Assembly (NCBI RefSeq): GCF_018736045.1
Contig: NZ_CP076132.1
Span: 1,597,501 to 1,661,500 of the forward strand
Direction of reading: 5' to 3'
DNA length: 64,000 nucleotides
Origin: Flammeovirga yaeyamensis
GTDB taxonomy: Bacteria > Bacteroidota > Bacteroidia > Cytophagales > Flammeovirgaceae
Both the position numbers and the translations under genes were made by a program. Shown piece by piece: positions 16,323-24,081 of the stretch. Each line of letters opens with the position of its first letter. The stretch's first letter is position 1. A model generated the notes under the pieces. That model searched no databases. It was not told where the DNA came from and worked only from the letters and a program-made list of their open reading frames with translations.

Positions 16323-17591
16323 TTGAATTATCAGGAAACATTAGATTTTTTATATGCTCAACTTCCTATGTATCAGAGGGAAGGTAAGGCAGCTTTTAAG
16401 AAGGATTTAACCAATACAATAGAGCTGTGTAAGTTCTTGGGAAATCCTGAAAAGAAGTTTAAGTCTATACATGTGGCAGGAACCAACGGGAAAGGAAGTT
16501 CTTCTCACTTAATGGCTTCTGTATTGCAAGAAGCAGGATATAAGGTGGGTTTATATACTTCGCCACATTTAAAGAACTTTACGGAGAGAGTACGCATTAA
16601 TGGTGTGGAAATGTCTGAAAATGAGGTGATCGATTTTGTAGAGAGAGTAAAACCTGCAATTGAAAAGATTCAGCCGTCGTTTTTTGAATTGACGGTGGCG
16701 ATGGCTTTTGATCATTTTGCTAATCAGTCAGTCGATTTTGCGGTGATTGAAGTCGGATTGGGTGGTCGTTTGGATTCGACAAATGTTATTCGTCCAGAAG
16801 CATGTTTGATTACCAATATTGGTTACGATCACATGGATATGTTGGGGAATACATTACGAAAAATTGCAAGAGAGAAAGCGGGGATCATAAAGACAGAAAC
16901 ACCTGTAGTGGTGAGTCAGAAGCAAGAAGAAATTGCGGGTGTTTTTATGGAGATTGCTTTAGAAAAAAATGCTCCATTAGTATTTGCTGAGAATCATCTT
17001 TCTTGGAAAGGAAATAATGTACTGCTTAAAGACAGTGTATTATTAGAGAATGTAGAAATTGGGGTAAAAGGCGATTACCAAAAGCACAATGTATTGGGTG
17101 TAATTGCTTTGAGTTACTACCTAAATGAATATCAAATAGCTGATATTGAATTGGAAGCTATTAAAAAAGGATTGTTGGGTGTGGTCGAGAACACAGGGTT
17201 AAAAGGAAGATGGCAAGTTTTGGGTCATCAACCAAAAATAATTACTGATGTGGGTCACAATGAAGATGGATGGAGATTTGTGTTAAATCAACTTCAAAGA
17301 GAAGAATACAACAATTTACATATTGTTTTAGGTGTGGTAGTGGAAAAGGATTTGCCAAATATGTTACGTAAACTACCTGCTGATGCACATTATTACTTCT
17401 GTAAACCGAATGTACCAAGAGGCTTAGAGGCACAAATACTATTTGATGCCGCCAAAGAATTAGGGTTAAAGGGAGAGTGTATTTCGGATGTCAATGAGGC
17501 AATTTCTAAGGCAAAAAGTAATGCAAATCAACAAGATTTGATCTTTATTGGAGGAAGTACTTTCGTGGTTGCTGAGATTAATGAGTTGTAA
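16323..17591 (+). CDS. folC: Bifunctional dihydrofolate/folylpolyglutamate synthase
   Basis: 422-residue Mur-ligase-like enzyme that adds glutamate to dihydropteroate and to reduced folates. The ATP loop HVAGTNGKGSSSH (about 51-63), SPHLKNFTERVRING (about 80-94), EVGLGGRLDSTN (about 142-153) and the Lys of EKAGIIK are all present. The start is a TTG at 16323: the family begins with the same NYQETLDFLYAQLP pattern and no ATG is near. It starts 20 bp after the heptamer array. The substrate-binding C-terminal domain is complete. Confidence 0.92.
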   Translation: MNYQETLDFLYAQLPMYQREGKAAFKKDLTNTIELCKFLGNPEKKFKSIHVAGTNGKGSSSHLMASVLQEAGYKVGLYTSPHLKNFTERVRINGVEMSENEVIDFVERVKPAIEKIQPSFFELTVAMAFDHFANQSVDFAVIEVGLGGRLDSTNVIRPEACLITNIGYDHMDMLGNTLRKIAREKAGIIKTETPVVVSQKQEEIAGVFMEIALEKNAPLVFAENHLSWKGNNVLLKDSVLLENVEIGVKGDYQKHNVLGVIALSYYLNEYQIADIELEAIKKGLLGVVENTGLKGRWQVLGHQPKIITDVGHNEDGWRFVLNQLQREEYNNLHIVLGVVVEKDLPNMLRKLPADAHYYFCKPNVPRGLEAQILFDAAKELGLKGECISDVNEAISKAKSNANQQDLIFIGGSTFVVAEINEL

Positions 17592-17652
17592 ACAAAACCT
17601 TTCATACAACATTTTTTAACAGCGTTAATGTAAAACGAAAGATCAAATACTA

Positions 17653-17660
17653 TACTTTTG
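17653..17660 (+). promoter_or_regulatory. -7 promoter box for the lipoprotein gene at 17730
   Basis: TACTTTTG followed by CCCC fits the Bacteroidota TAnnTTTG box. The -33 element is weak. Transcription would begin near 17667, just before a strong leader hairpin. Confidence 0.55.
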
Positions 17661-17673
17661 CCCCGCAGTTAAT

Positions 17674-17705
17674 TAATAGTCAGTCGTGTAAATGGCTGAC
17701 TATTA
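17674..17705 (+). other. 5'-leader hairpin, perfect 10-bp stem
   Basis: TAATAGTCAG (17674-17683) pairs exactly with CTGACTATTA (17696-17705) around a 12-nt loop. It starts about 7 nt after the predicted transcription start and ends 24 nt before the ATG. No T run follows, so it is not a normal terminator. Confidence 0.65.
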
Positions 17706-17729
17706 TATGTTTAACCAACAGTGATACTT

Positions 17730-18188
17730 ATGAATTGTAGATTTTTATTCTACACCTTATTATCATTAATTACTATCTCACTTTTTACTACTTGTAGCGA
17801 TGATGAACATCAAATGGTGTTTGAAAAAATAATTACTAGCGAGCCTACTTTAGTAGAAAACGGGGAAATTATTCAGTTTGTAGACTCTACAGTTTTAAAA
17901 TTGAATATCGAAGAAGAAAAAGTTTTTGGGGAATTTGATTGGAATACATCAAATACCGAGAGGATTTCTGGAAAACTAATAGGAACAATTCATGACAATG
18001 TCATAAAAGCAATATGTTCCTATGAACAAGGTGGATCCCTTATTCGAGAAGAGAAAGTAATTAAGTTAGGAAAAAACTTTGCCCACTTCAGAATTGGAGG
18101 GAAAATGAAATTACAAGACGGTGTTTACTTGTATTCTTCCAATGATGAAAACGTTGAATATGGTGCTAAGATTCCAAGAAAATTTTAA
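17730..18188 (+). CDS. Hypothetical lipoprotein
   Basis: 152 residues from the ATG at 17730 (the frame continues to a GTG at 17721). The signal ends in a lipobox-like SLFTTC with Cys near residue 22. The mature part is short, with alternating charged beta strands (EEEKVFGEFDWNT, ERISGKLIGTIHDNVIKAICSYEQGG), and ends in IPRKF. The pattern resembles small beta-barrel lipoproteins, but I recognise no family. Its own promoter box and leader hairpin precede it, and a shared terminator follows. Confidence 0.7.
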   Translation: MNCRFLFYTLLSLITISLFTTCSDDEHQMVFEKIITSEPTLVENGEIIQFVDSTVLKLNIEEEKVFGEFDWNTSNTERISGKLIGTIHDNVIKAICSYEQGGSLIREEKVIKLGKNFAHFRIGGKMKLQDGVYLYSSNDENVEYGAKIPRKF

Positions 18189-18198
18189 TTATATAATA

Positions 18199-18228
18199 AA
18201 CTCCTCAGCAATGAGGAGTTTTTTTTTA
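18199..18228. terminator. Terminator with GCAA tetraloop between convergent genes
   Basis: AACTCCTCA and TGAGGAGTT form a perfect 9-bp stem closed by GCAA, a GNRA-type loop, followed on the plus strand by eight T residues. It ends the lipoprotein gene and overlaps the last codons of the convergent murF-alr gene at its far end. Confidence 0.9.
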
Positions 18229-20664
18229 TCCTTCCATATAATACACCCTCTTCACTCTAGAACTTACAGAAGTAAGTATCTCGTATGGGATCGTATCAAT
18301 CGCTTTGGCCAATTGTGTGATGCTTAGATCTTCTCCAAAAATAACAACATCATCACCTACTATAGCATTGATATCGGTAATATCTACCATGGTCATGTCC
18401 ATACACACATTACCAATGACGGGAGCAATCTTTCCATTGATGATCATTTTACCCACTCCATTACTAAAGTGTCGGTTAAAACCATCAGCATAGCCAATAC
18501 CAATTGTAGCAATCTTCATATCTTTTGAAGCCACACCTTTTCGTCCATAGCCAATCGTTTCTCCCTTTTTGATGGTTTTGATCTGAGCAATCACAGATTT
18601 TAAAGTCGCCACCGTCTGAAGATCATCTTGTTTGATACGATTCACTTCAATACCGTGCAGGCCAATTCCAAGTCGTACCATATCCATTTGATGTTCAGGA
18701 AAGCGAACAATTCCAGCAGAATTCAAACAATGTTTTATCACTTTATAGCCCAAGAAATCTTCAATAGAAGCCGCTACTTTATCAAATTCTTGTACTTGAT
18801 TTAAAGTATAGTTATTGTGCTGTTCTTCGTCGGCACCTGCCAAATGCGTAAACACACCAGTCACTTTTACTTTTGAAGCTATTTTCCCTAATTTCTCTAA
18901 TAAAATAGGCAATTCAGCTACTGTAAATCCAAGTCGGTGCATCCCCGTATCTATATTGATTTGAATAGCAAAAGGGGTCTCATTTTCGTCCTCTTCTAGA
19001 AAGTCCTCTAAAGCTTCCAACATTTCTAAGTTATAGATCTCAGGTTCTAGTTGAAAACGGCGCATGGTTTCAAAAGAATCGGGCGAAGGCGTTAGCACCA
19101 TAATTGGCGTACGGATGCCATTTTCTCTTAATTCTACCCCTTCATCAGCAAAAGCAACGCCTAGGTAATCCACCAAATGATATTGAAGCGTATGAGCTAA
19201 TTCGTGTTTTCCACTACCATATCCTAAAGCCTTCACCATTACCATCACTTTAGTTGAAGGTTGAAGTTGTGCTTTGTAGAACATGAGATTATGCACCACA
19301 GCGTCCAAGTTGATCTCCAGGCGAGTACTATGTATCTTTCTTTGAAGCAGAGCCGCAATTTTTTCAAATTCATATTGTCGTGCTCCCTTCAAAAGAATCA
19401 TCTCTTTATTGAAAGTGATTTGTTGCTTTCTTATCGCATTTTTTAACTCAGAGGTATTTTTGAAAAACTGACTATCAATCGTGATGTCATTTTGATGTTG
19501 ACTTAAGTGATTTCCCACTCCGATAAAACGTTCAATTTCATGCTCATGTATCAACTCATTAATTTTTTGATACAAAACCGTTTTATCATTATGTCCTTGC
19601 AGAAGATCGGATAGAATAAGCGTTTTAGGCAAGTTTTCTTGATTTTGCCCCATAAAGCTTAACGCAATCTGCAAACCTCCTAAATCGTTATTGTAAAAAT
19701 CGTTGATGAGAACAGTGCCATTTATTCCTTCTTTTCTCTCTAATCTCATCGGAAGACTTTTAAGGAAGGATAAACGACGGTTGATTTCCTCAAATGAATA
19801 GCCAAGATAAGTCAACACAGCCACACAGTGCATGGCATTTTCGAATGAAGCCTCATCGTTAAATGGAATAGTTATCTGATGTTTATTTCCTTTGAAGTTG
19901 AGGTAAACCAATTGGTTTTCAATTTCCTCAATCCTCAACGCAGCTTCTTGATGCACTCCCCAATGAAATAATTCGCCGTTTTTTTGTCGAAGTTCCTCGT
20001 GAATATCTTCATGATCGCGACAATAAATGATACTATGACACTCATCAAAAAGAAATCCTTTTTCGTGAAGTTTCTGCACTCTATTATCAAATAGTTTATC
20101 GTGAGCAGAACCTAAATTGGTAAATAAACCTATCGAAGGGAGAATAATCCTCTGAAGGTTTTTCATTTCATCAATCTTAGAAATCCCAGCTTCAAAAATG
20201 CCTAATTCGTGCTTTTTATCAATTTGCCAAACCGATAAAGGTACTCCGATTTGAGAGTTATAACTCTTAGGACTTTTGACCACATTTTTATCCACTTCCA
20301 ATAAAGTGTACAACCATTCCTTAATGATCGTTTTAGCATTCGATCCGGTGATACCAATTACTGGAAGGTCAGGGTAAAGTTCTCTATGGTATTTAGTAAC
20401 TTCTTGTAAAGTTTGTAGGGTATTTTCTACATAGACAAACGTTGCCTCTTTATACAGGTAACCTTTGTCGAAATCTACCGTGACCACAAACTTTCTCACT
20501 CCTTTATCATACAACTCAGGTATAAATTCGCTTCCTTCTCTTTTAGGCCCATTTAAAGCAAAAAAGATGGTTTGAGATGGAGCGGTAAGCATTCTACTAT
20601 CAATAAGTAAATACTTTGCGTTCCAAAACGAAGAAGAAAAATCGATACTTGTGTTTGTAGACAT
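18226..20664 (-). CDS. murF-alr: Bifunctional MurF ligase / alanine racemase fusion
   Basis: 812-residue fusion known from Bacteroidota. Residues about 1-440 are MurF, which adds D-Ala-D-Ala to UDP-MurNAc-tripeptide. Residues about 445-812 are PLP-dependent alanine racemase, which supplies D-Ala; the PLP Lys is in MVKALGYGSG and the RLGIGLHG and GYADGF motifs follow. One oddity: the MurF ATP loop reads GITGSNAKT, with Ala110 where Mur ligases usually have Gly before the Lys. The C-terminal catalytic Tyr region (IGYGRKG) is present. The gene is alone on this strand, 94 bp from the toxin-antitoxin pair. Confidence 0.93.
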   Translation of the reverse strand: MSTNTSIDFSSSFWNAKYLLIDSRMLTAPSQTIFFALNGPKREGSEFIPELYDKGVRKFVVTVDFDKGYLYKEATFVYVENTLQTLQEVTKYHRELYPDLPVIGITGSNAKTIIKEWLYTLLEVDKNVVKSPKSYNSQIGVPLSVWQIDKKHELGIFEAGISKIDEMKNLQRIILPSIGLFTNLGSAHDKLFDNRVQKLHEKGFLFDECHSIIYCRDHEDIHEELRQKNGELFHWGVHQEAALRIEEIENQLVYLNFKGNKHQITIPFNDEASFENAMHCVAVLTYLGYSFEEINRRLSFLKSLPMRLERKEGINGTVLINDFYNNDLGGLQIALSFMGQNQENLPKTLILSDLLQGHNDKTVLYQKINELIHEHEIERFIGVGNHLSQHQNDITIDSQFFKNTSELKNAIRKQQITFNKEMILLKGARQYEFEKIAALLQRKIHSTRLEINLDAVVHNLMFYKAQLQPSTKVMVMVKALGYGSGKHELAHTLQYHLVDYLGVAFADEGVELRENGIRTPIMVLTPSPDSFETMRRFQLEPEIYNLEMLEALEDFLEEDENETPFAIQINIDTGMHRLGFTVAELPILLEKLGKIASKVKVTGVFTHLAGADEEQHNNYTLNQVQEFDKVAASIEDFLGYKVIKHCLNSAGIVRFPEHQMDMVRLGIGLHGIEVNRIKQDDLQTVATLKSVIAQIKTIKKGETIGYGRKGVASKDMKIATIGIGYADGFNRHFSNGVGKMIINGKIAPVIGNVCMDMTMVDITDINAIVGDDVVIFGEDLSITQLAKAIDTIPYEILTSVSSRVKRVYYMEG

Positions 20665-20758
20665 ATATACTTTATAATAAGAAGTTGGCTAGATAGTAAA
20701 ATTAATTATTTCTTGGAAAGATTGGGAAGTTGTTAAGAAGTAAAAACTAAATTATTGA

Positions 20759-21073
20759 TTAAACAAATTCGACCTTCCCTGAATCTTTTTTATTTATATC
20801 ATCCATAAAAGCTTCTATTGCTCTTATGATTTTAATGATTGAATCAAATTTTGGGTTAGTATCTCCTGAAAGGGTTTTGTATAGACTGTTTCTATTTAAT
20901 CCAGTAACTTCAGATAATTTTGTTACTCCAATAAATTTAACGACATCATTTAATGCATAAACAATATCTTTAGCATCACCTGTTTTGCTAATGTATTTTA
21001 AGTAGTCGTAAGCATCATTTAGATCATCAAAATAATTTGAATTTTTGTAATCTTTGATTTTTTCCTTTTTCAT
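20759..21073 (-). CDS. HigA-like antitoxin (addiction-module antidote protein)
   Basis: 104-residue protein of the addiction-module antidote family. A helix-turn-helix of the Xre/HigA kind lies at about 45-90 (FIGVTKLSEVTGLNRNSLYK, then LSGDTNPKFDSIIKII). The N-terminal part (NSNYFDDLNDAYDYL) resembles the toxin-binding segment of COG3636 antitoxins. It would neutralise the upstream toxin and repress the operon through its HTH; a fitting operator lies inside the promoter spacer. Its start is 2 nt after the toxin stop codon. Antitoxin second in the operon is the HigBA order. Confidence 0.85.
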   Translation of the reverse strand: MKKEKIKDYKNSNYFDDLNDAYDYLKYISKTGDAKDIVYALNDVVKFIGVTKLSEVTGLNRNSLYKTLSGDTNPKFDSIIKIIRAIEAFMDDINKKDSGKVEFV

Positions 21074-21075
21074 AA

Positions 21076-21372
21076 TTATTTGATTGAGTTTAATATTTTT
21101 TTCGATTTGATAATGTCTTCTCTTTGAGTTGTTTTATCACCACCTGCCAATAGTAAAATAATCTGACCATTAACATAGGTGAAATATATTCTATATCCTT
21201 TTTCAAAATGTATTCTAAGTTCATGTATTCCTTTTCCAATAGCTTTACAATCACAGAGGTTTCTATTTTTTACTCTATTGAGCCTTTTCATAATTTCGTA
21301 AGCAGCAAAACGTCTTTTCTTCTTTAGTTTTTTGAACCAATTAGAAAAACTTTTAGTCTCTTTAATTTCCAT
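21076..21372 (-). CDS. HigB/RelE-superfamily toxin
   Basis: 98-residue toxin of the RelE/ParE superfamily, subgroup of phage Gp49-like/addiction-module killer proteins (COG3657). Visible features: FSNWFKKLKKKRRFAAYEI near the N-terminus, the core strand HELRIHFEKGYRIYFTY (about 47-63) and GGDKTTQREDI near the end. RelE relatives are ribosome-dependent mRNA endonucleases; the exact target is not known here. It is the first gene of the pair, downstream of a good promoter with a built-in palindrome. Confidence 0.88.
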   Translation of the reverse strand: MEIKETKSFSNWFKKLKKKRRFAAYEIMKRLNRVKNRNLCDCKAIGKGIHELRIHFEKGYRIYFTYVNGQIILLLAGGDKTTQREDIIKSKKILNSIK

Positions 21373-21396
21373 TAATGTATGAATCGTTAGTTTTTA

Positions 21397-21427
21397 CAAA
21401 TGTAGCTTGTAAGCGACAAACAAGCAA
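21397..21427 (-). promoter_or_regulatory. Promoter of the toxin-antitoxin operon with palindromic operator
   Basis: On the minus strand a TTG (-33), exactly 20 bases, then TACATTTG (-7, plus-strand 21397-21404). The spacer holds GCTTGT (21405-21410) and ACAAGC (21420-21425) as a perfect 6-bp inverted repeat with a 9-base centre. A repressor bound there would cover the promoter, as expected for autoregulation by the HigA-like antitoxin. The leader to the toxin ATG would be about 18 nt. Confidence 0.75.
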
Positions 21428-21560
21428 TTTTTAAAGTATAAAATGGTATTTAATGTAGGGTGAAATTGTAAGAAGTTGTATTACTATAAACGACTAATTT
21501 TAATTTCACTAATTGAGTGAATTTGATTCAATAAATACAACTAAATTTTAACCTATCATC

Positions 21561-21923
21561 ATGAAAACAATCTATCTAACCAGTTTCCTTTTTTTAGCTT
21601 TCTTTTCTGTATCTCATGCACAAACGAAGACTAAATTAGATTCATCCAAACATTATAGGTATATCTTCACACCGAATTATTCAATTTTTGGGAATTTCAA
21701 TACAAGTTCTAATTATCAAAAAACTCAAAAAGAAAATTTTAAAAATAACCTTAATACGATGGAGTTGATGTATAATTATGATAATCAGAAAAAACATAAA
21801 GTGAAAGTTAGTGGTAGTGCAAATACAATGAGTAATACACCTAGTTCCACTCCTCAAATTGGGATTGATGCTGATAAAACTTATACAGTTGGTTTTAGTG
21901 TAGAGTTCAATAAGAAAAAATAG
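21561..21923 (+). CDS. Small secreted protein, function unknown
   Basis: 120 residues with a signal peptide ending in SHAQ (cleavage near residue 20). The mature part is rich in Asn, Ser, Thr and Tyr with alternating polarity, for example YRYIFTPNYSIFGNFNTSS and VKVSGSANTMSNTPSS, and ends in VGFSVEFNKKK; the last segment looks like a beta strand of an outer-membrane or extracellular protein. I recognise no family. It stands alone, with a short inverted repeat about 40 bp upstream. Confidence 0.65.
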   Translation: MKTIYLTSFLFLAFFSVSHAQTKTKLDSSKHYRYIFTPNYSIFGNFNTSSNYQKTQKENFKNNLNTMELMYNYDNQKKHKVKVSGSANTMSNTPSSTPQIGIDADKTYTVGFSVEFNKKK

Positions 21924-21980
21924 TAAAAACAGTCTTCTTAACATTTCCCATCAAAAAACAATACTAAGTTAGAAAACAAC

Positions 21981-21988
21981 TACCTTTG
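21981..21988 (+). promoter_or_regulatory. -7 promoter box for the MATE/cyclo-ligase operon
   Basis: TACCTTTG fits TAnnTTTG exactly; the -33 region is weak. Transcription would begin near 21995, leaving about 50 nt of leader. Confidence 0.5.
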
Positions 21989-22046
21989 CATGCTGATTTA
22001 ATATCACCCACGATTTCTAAATAAATAAGTACTACCAATTTCTTCC

Positions 22047-23420
22047 ATGCGAAAGTTATTTTCATCCTATAAAGAACATTACATAGATACAATTCGATTA
22101 GCCACTCCTGTAGTGGTTTCTCAAGCAGGTCAAAACCTTACCAACATTTTGGATAATGTAATGGTGGGGCATTATAATACCGTAGATCTTGCAGGTGCAG
22201 GATTTGCCAATTCATTATTTGCCATTTTCTTAGTATTTGGTATTGGCTTCGCTGTGGGTGTAACTCCTTTAGTAGGAAAAGCTTTTGGACAGAAAAACTA
22301 CAAAGAAATGGGTAGTTTGTTCCGTCATAGTATTACATTAAATACCATTTTTGTCATTTCAATTACGATCATCCTTCTTCTGTTATCTACCCTTATGGGG
22401 CACATGGGACAAACCGAAGAAGTAGTAGTGGCAGCAAGACCGTATTTATTGATCAATGCATTTTCATTAATTCCTTTAATGGCCTTCTTTACCGCTAAGC
22501 AATTCGCTGAGGGTGTGAAGTTTACCAAAGTTGCCATGTACTTTACATTATTGGCCAATATCGTTAACGTGATTATCAACTATATATTGATTTACGGAAA
22601 CTTTGGAGCGCCGGAAATGGGATTATTAGGTGCAGGTATAGGTACATTTATCGCACGTTTAATCGCTTCAGTGGGTATGATTTGGTATGTATTGAAAAGC
22701 CCGTCTTTCCACCCATTCTTAGAAGGTTTTACTAAGGTGAAAATCAATAAAGATAGATTATGGCAACAGTTTAAAATGAGTATGCCTATTGGTTTGCAAG
22801 CCTTAATGGAAGTTGGTGCATTTGCAGTAGGTGCTATGATTATAGGAACGGTTGGTACCAACCCAATTGCTGCACATCAAATCGTAATGAGTATGATCTC
22901 TCTTACTTTTATGATGTTAAGTGGTGTTGCCTCTGCTGTATCCGTAAGGGTAGCCAATTATTATGGTCAAGACAATTGGGTAGAAGCAAGAAAAGCAGGT
23001 ATGACGGGTGTTCAATTCGCCATGATAGCAATGTCTACATCGGCCATCATTTTCTATACATTTAATTCATTTTTACCTGAATTATATACGAGCGATCAAG
23101 AAGTAATTATGTTTGCTTCTCAAATGCTTGTGTTTGCTGCTTTGTTCCAATTATCAGATGGTTTACAGGTAATTATGACCGGTGCTTTAAGGGGTATTTC
23201 TGAAGTGAAAATGCCTACATTAATTTGTTTCGTATCGTATTGGGTAGTTTCCTTACCTATTGGCTACGTGTTAACTAATTATACTGATTGGAGTTTCCTA
23301 GGAGTTTGGATCGGTCTTACATTAGGATTAACATTGTCTGCTTTACTACTATTTACTAGATTTACATGGAAAACAAATCTAGAAATTGATAAGTTAAAGC
23401 CGCAGAAACAAAGTGCCTGA
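22047..23420 (+). CDS. MATE-family multidrug efflux transporter
   Basis: 457-residue inner-membrane transporter of the MATE family with about 12 hydrophobic helices in two halves. Characteristic motifs: PVVVSQAGQNLTNILDNVMVGH in the first helix, LLGAGIGTFIARL, and PIGLQALMEVGAFAVGAMIIG at the start of the second half. MATE pumps (NorM type) export drugs and other organic cations in exchange for Na+ or H+; the substrate here is unknown. Its last eight bases overlap the next gene, so the two are cotranscribed. Confidence 0.93.
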   Translation: MRKLFSSYKEHYIDTIRLATPVVVSQAGQNLTNILDNVMVGHYNTVDLAGAGFANSLFAIFLVFGIGFAVGVTPLVGKAFGQKNYKEMGSLFRHSITLNTIFVISITIILLLLSTLMGHMGQTEEVVVAARPYLLINAFSLIPLMAFFTAKQFAEGVKFTKVAMYFTLLANIVNVIINYILIYGNFGAPEMGLLGAGIGTFIARLIASVGMIWYVLKSPSFHPFLEGFTKVKINKDRLWQQFKMSMPIGLQALMEVGAFAVGAMIIGTVGTNPIAAHQIVMSMISLTFMMLSGVASAVSVRVANYYGQDNWVEARKAGMTGVQFAMIAMSTSAIIFYTFNSFLPELYTSDQEVIMFASQMLVFAALFQLSDGLQVIMTGALRGISEVKMPTLICFVSYWVVSLPIGYVLTNYTDWSFLGVWIGLTLGLTLSALLLFTRFTWKTNLEIDKLKPQKQSA

Positions 23421-23952
23421 AGATAAAAAACAACAGCTCAGAAAAAGCTTAATTCAAAAGAGAAATCTACTTTCCCAACATCAAATTGATGTTGCAGAGG
23501 AAAGTATTAACGAACAGTTTTGGGAGAAAGTATCAACGTCTCCCAAAGTACTTCATACCTATATTCCAATCAATAAAGAAGCATCCACTTTAGGGATTAT
23601 CAAAAAGGCACTTTCTTATGGTTGGACTATAGTTGTTCCTCAGACCTTAAAAAATAGACAAATGCGTCATCTAGTTTTAAGCAATTTAGATGACCTTGAG
23701 GAGGAGCGTTTTGGTACGTTCATTCCCAAAAATAAAGAGGAATACAAGGGAGCGATTGATATTGTTTTAGTACCTGGTGTTGGTTTTTCTAAACAACACG
23801 GTAGAATGGGGTATGGAGGAGGTTACTACGACACATTTTTACCTCAACATCCGTCGGCTAAAAAGTGGGGAATTACCTATAAATTTCAAATTATTGAAGA
23901 TTTACCCTTGGAAGAGCACGATGTTTTGATGGATAGTTTGTTAATCGGGTAG
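23413..23952 (+). CDS. 5-formyltetrahydrofolate cyclo-ligase
   Basis: 179-residue enzyme that converts 5-formyl-THF to 5,10-methenyl-THF with ATP. The family motifs are seen: KQQLRKSLIQKRNLL near the N-terminus, VLHTYIPINKEAST (about 45-58), VPGVGFSKQHGRMGYGGGYYD (about 120-140; split in two glycine loops) and the final acidic segment. Starts with GTG at 23413, overlapping the end of the transporter gene by eight bases; no ATG is available nearby. Folate salvage, cotranscribed with an unrelated efflux gene. Confidence 0.9.
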   Translation: MPEDKKQQLRKSLIQKRNLLSQHQIDVAEESINEQFWEKVSTSPKVLHTYIPINKEASTLGIIKKALSYGWTIVVPQTLKNRQMRHLVLSNLDDLEEERFGTFIPKNKEEYKGAIDIVLVPGVGFSKQHGRMGYGGGYYDTFLPQHPSAKKWGITYKFQIIEDLPLEEHDVLMDSLLIG

Positions 23953-23991
23953 ATTTTTGATTTCAAACTTTTTACTTACTTCAACAAGCCT

Positions 23992-23999
23992 TATTTTTG
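23992..23999 (+). promoter_or_regulatory. -7 promoter box for the tamB-hemF operon
   Basis: TATTTTTG fits TAnnTTTG; a CTTT lies where the -33 box would be. Predicted leader of about 75 nt before the GTG at 24082. Confidence 0.5.
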
Positions 24000-24081
24000 T
24001 AGACTGAATGAGGGTTAGTGGAATACTCTAATTCGCATTCGCATAGAATAGTCTGACAAACAGCCTCAGTACACATTTTTA

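Noticed and set aside
21505-21521. TTCACT/AGTGAA inverted repeat before the small secreted protein gene
   Set aside because: Short arms and no clear promoter box around it; could be chance. Kept only as a note.
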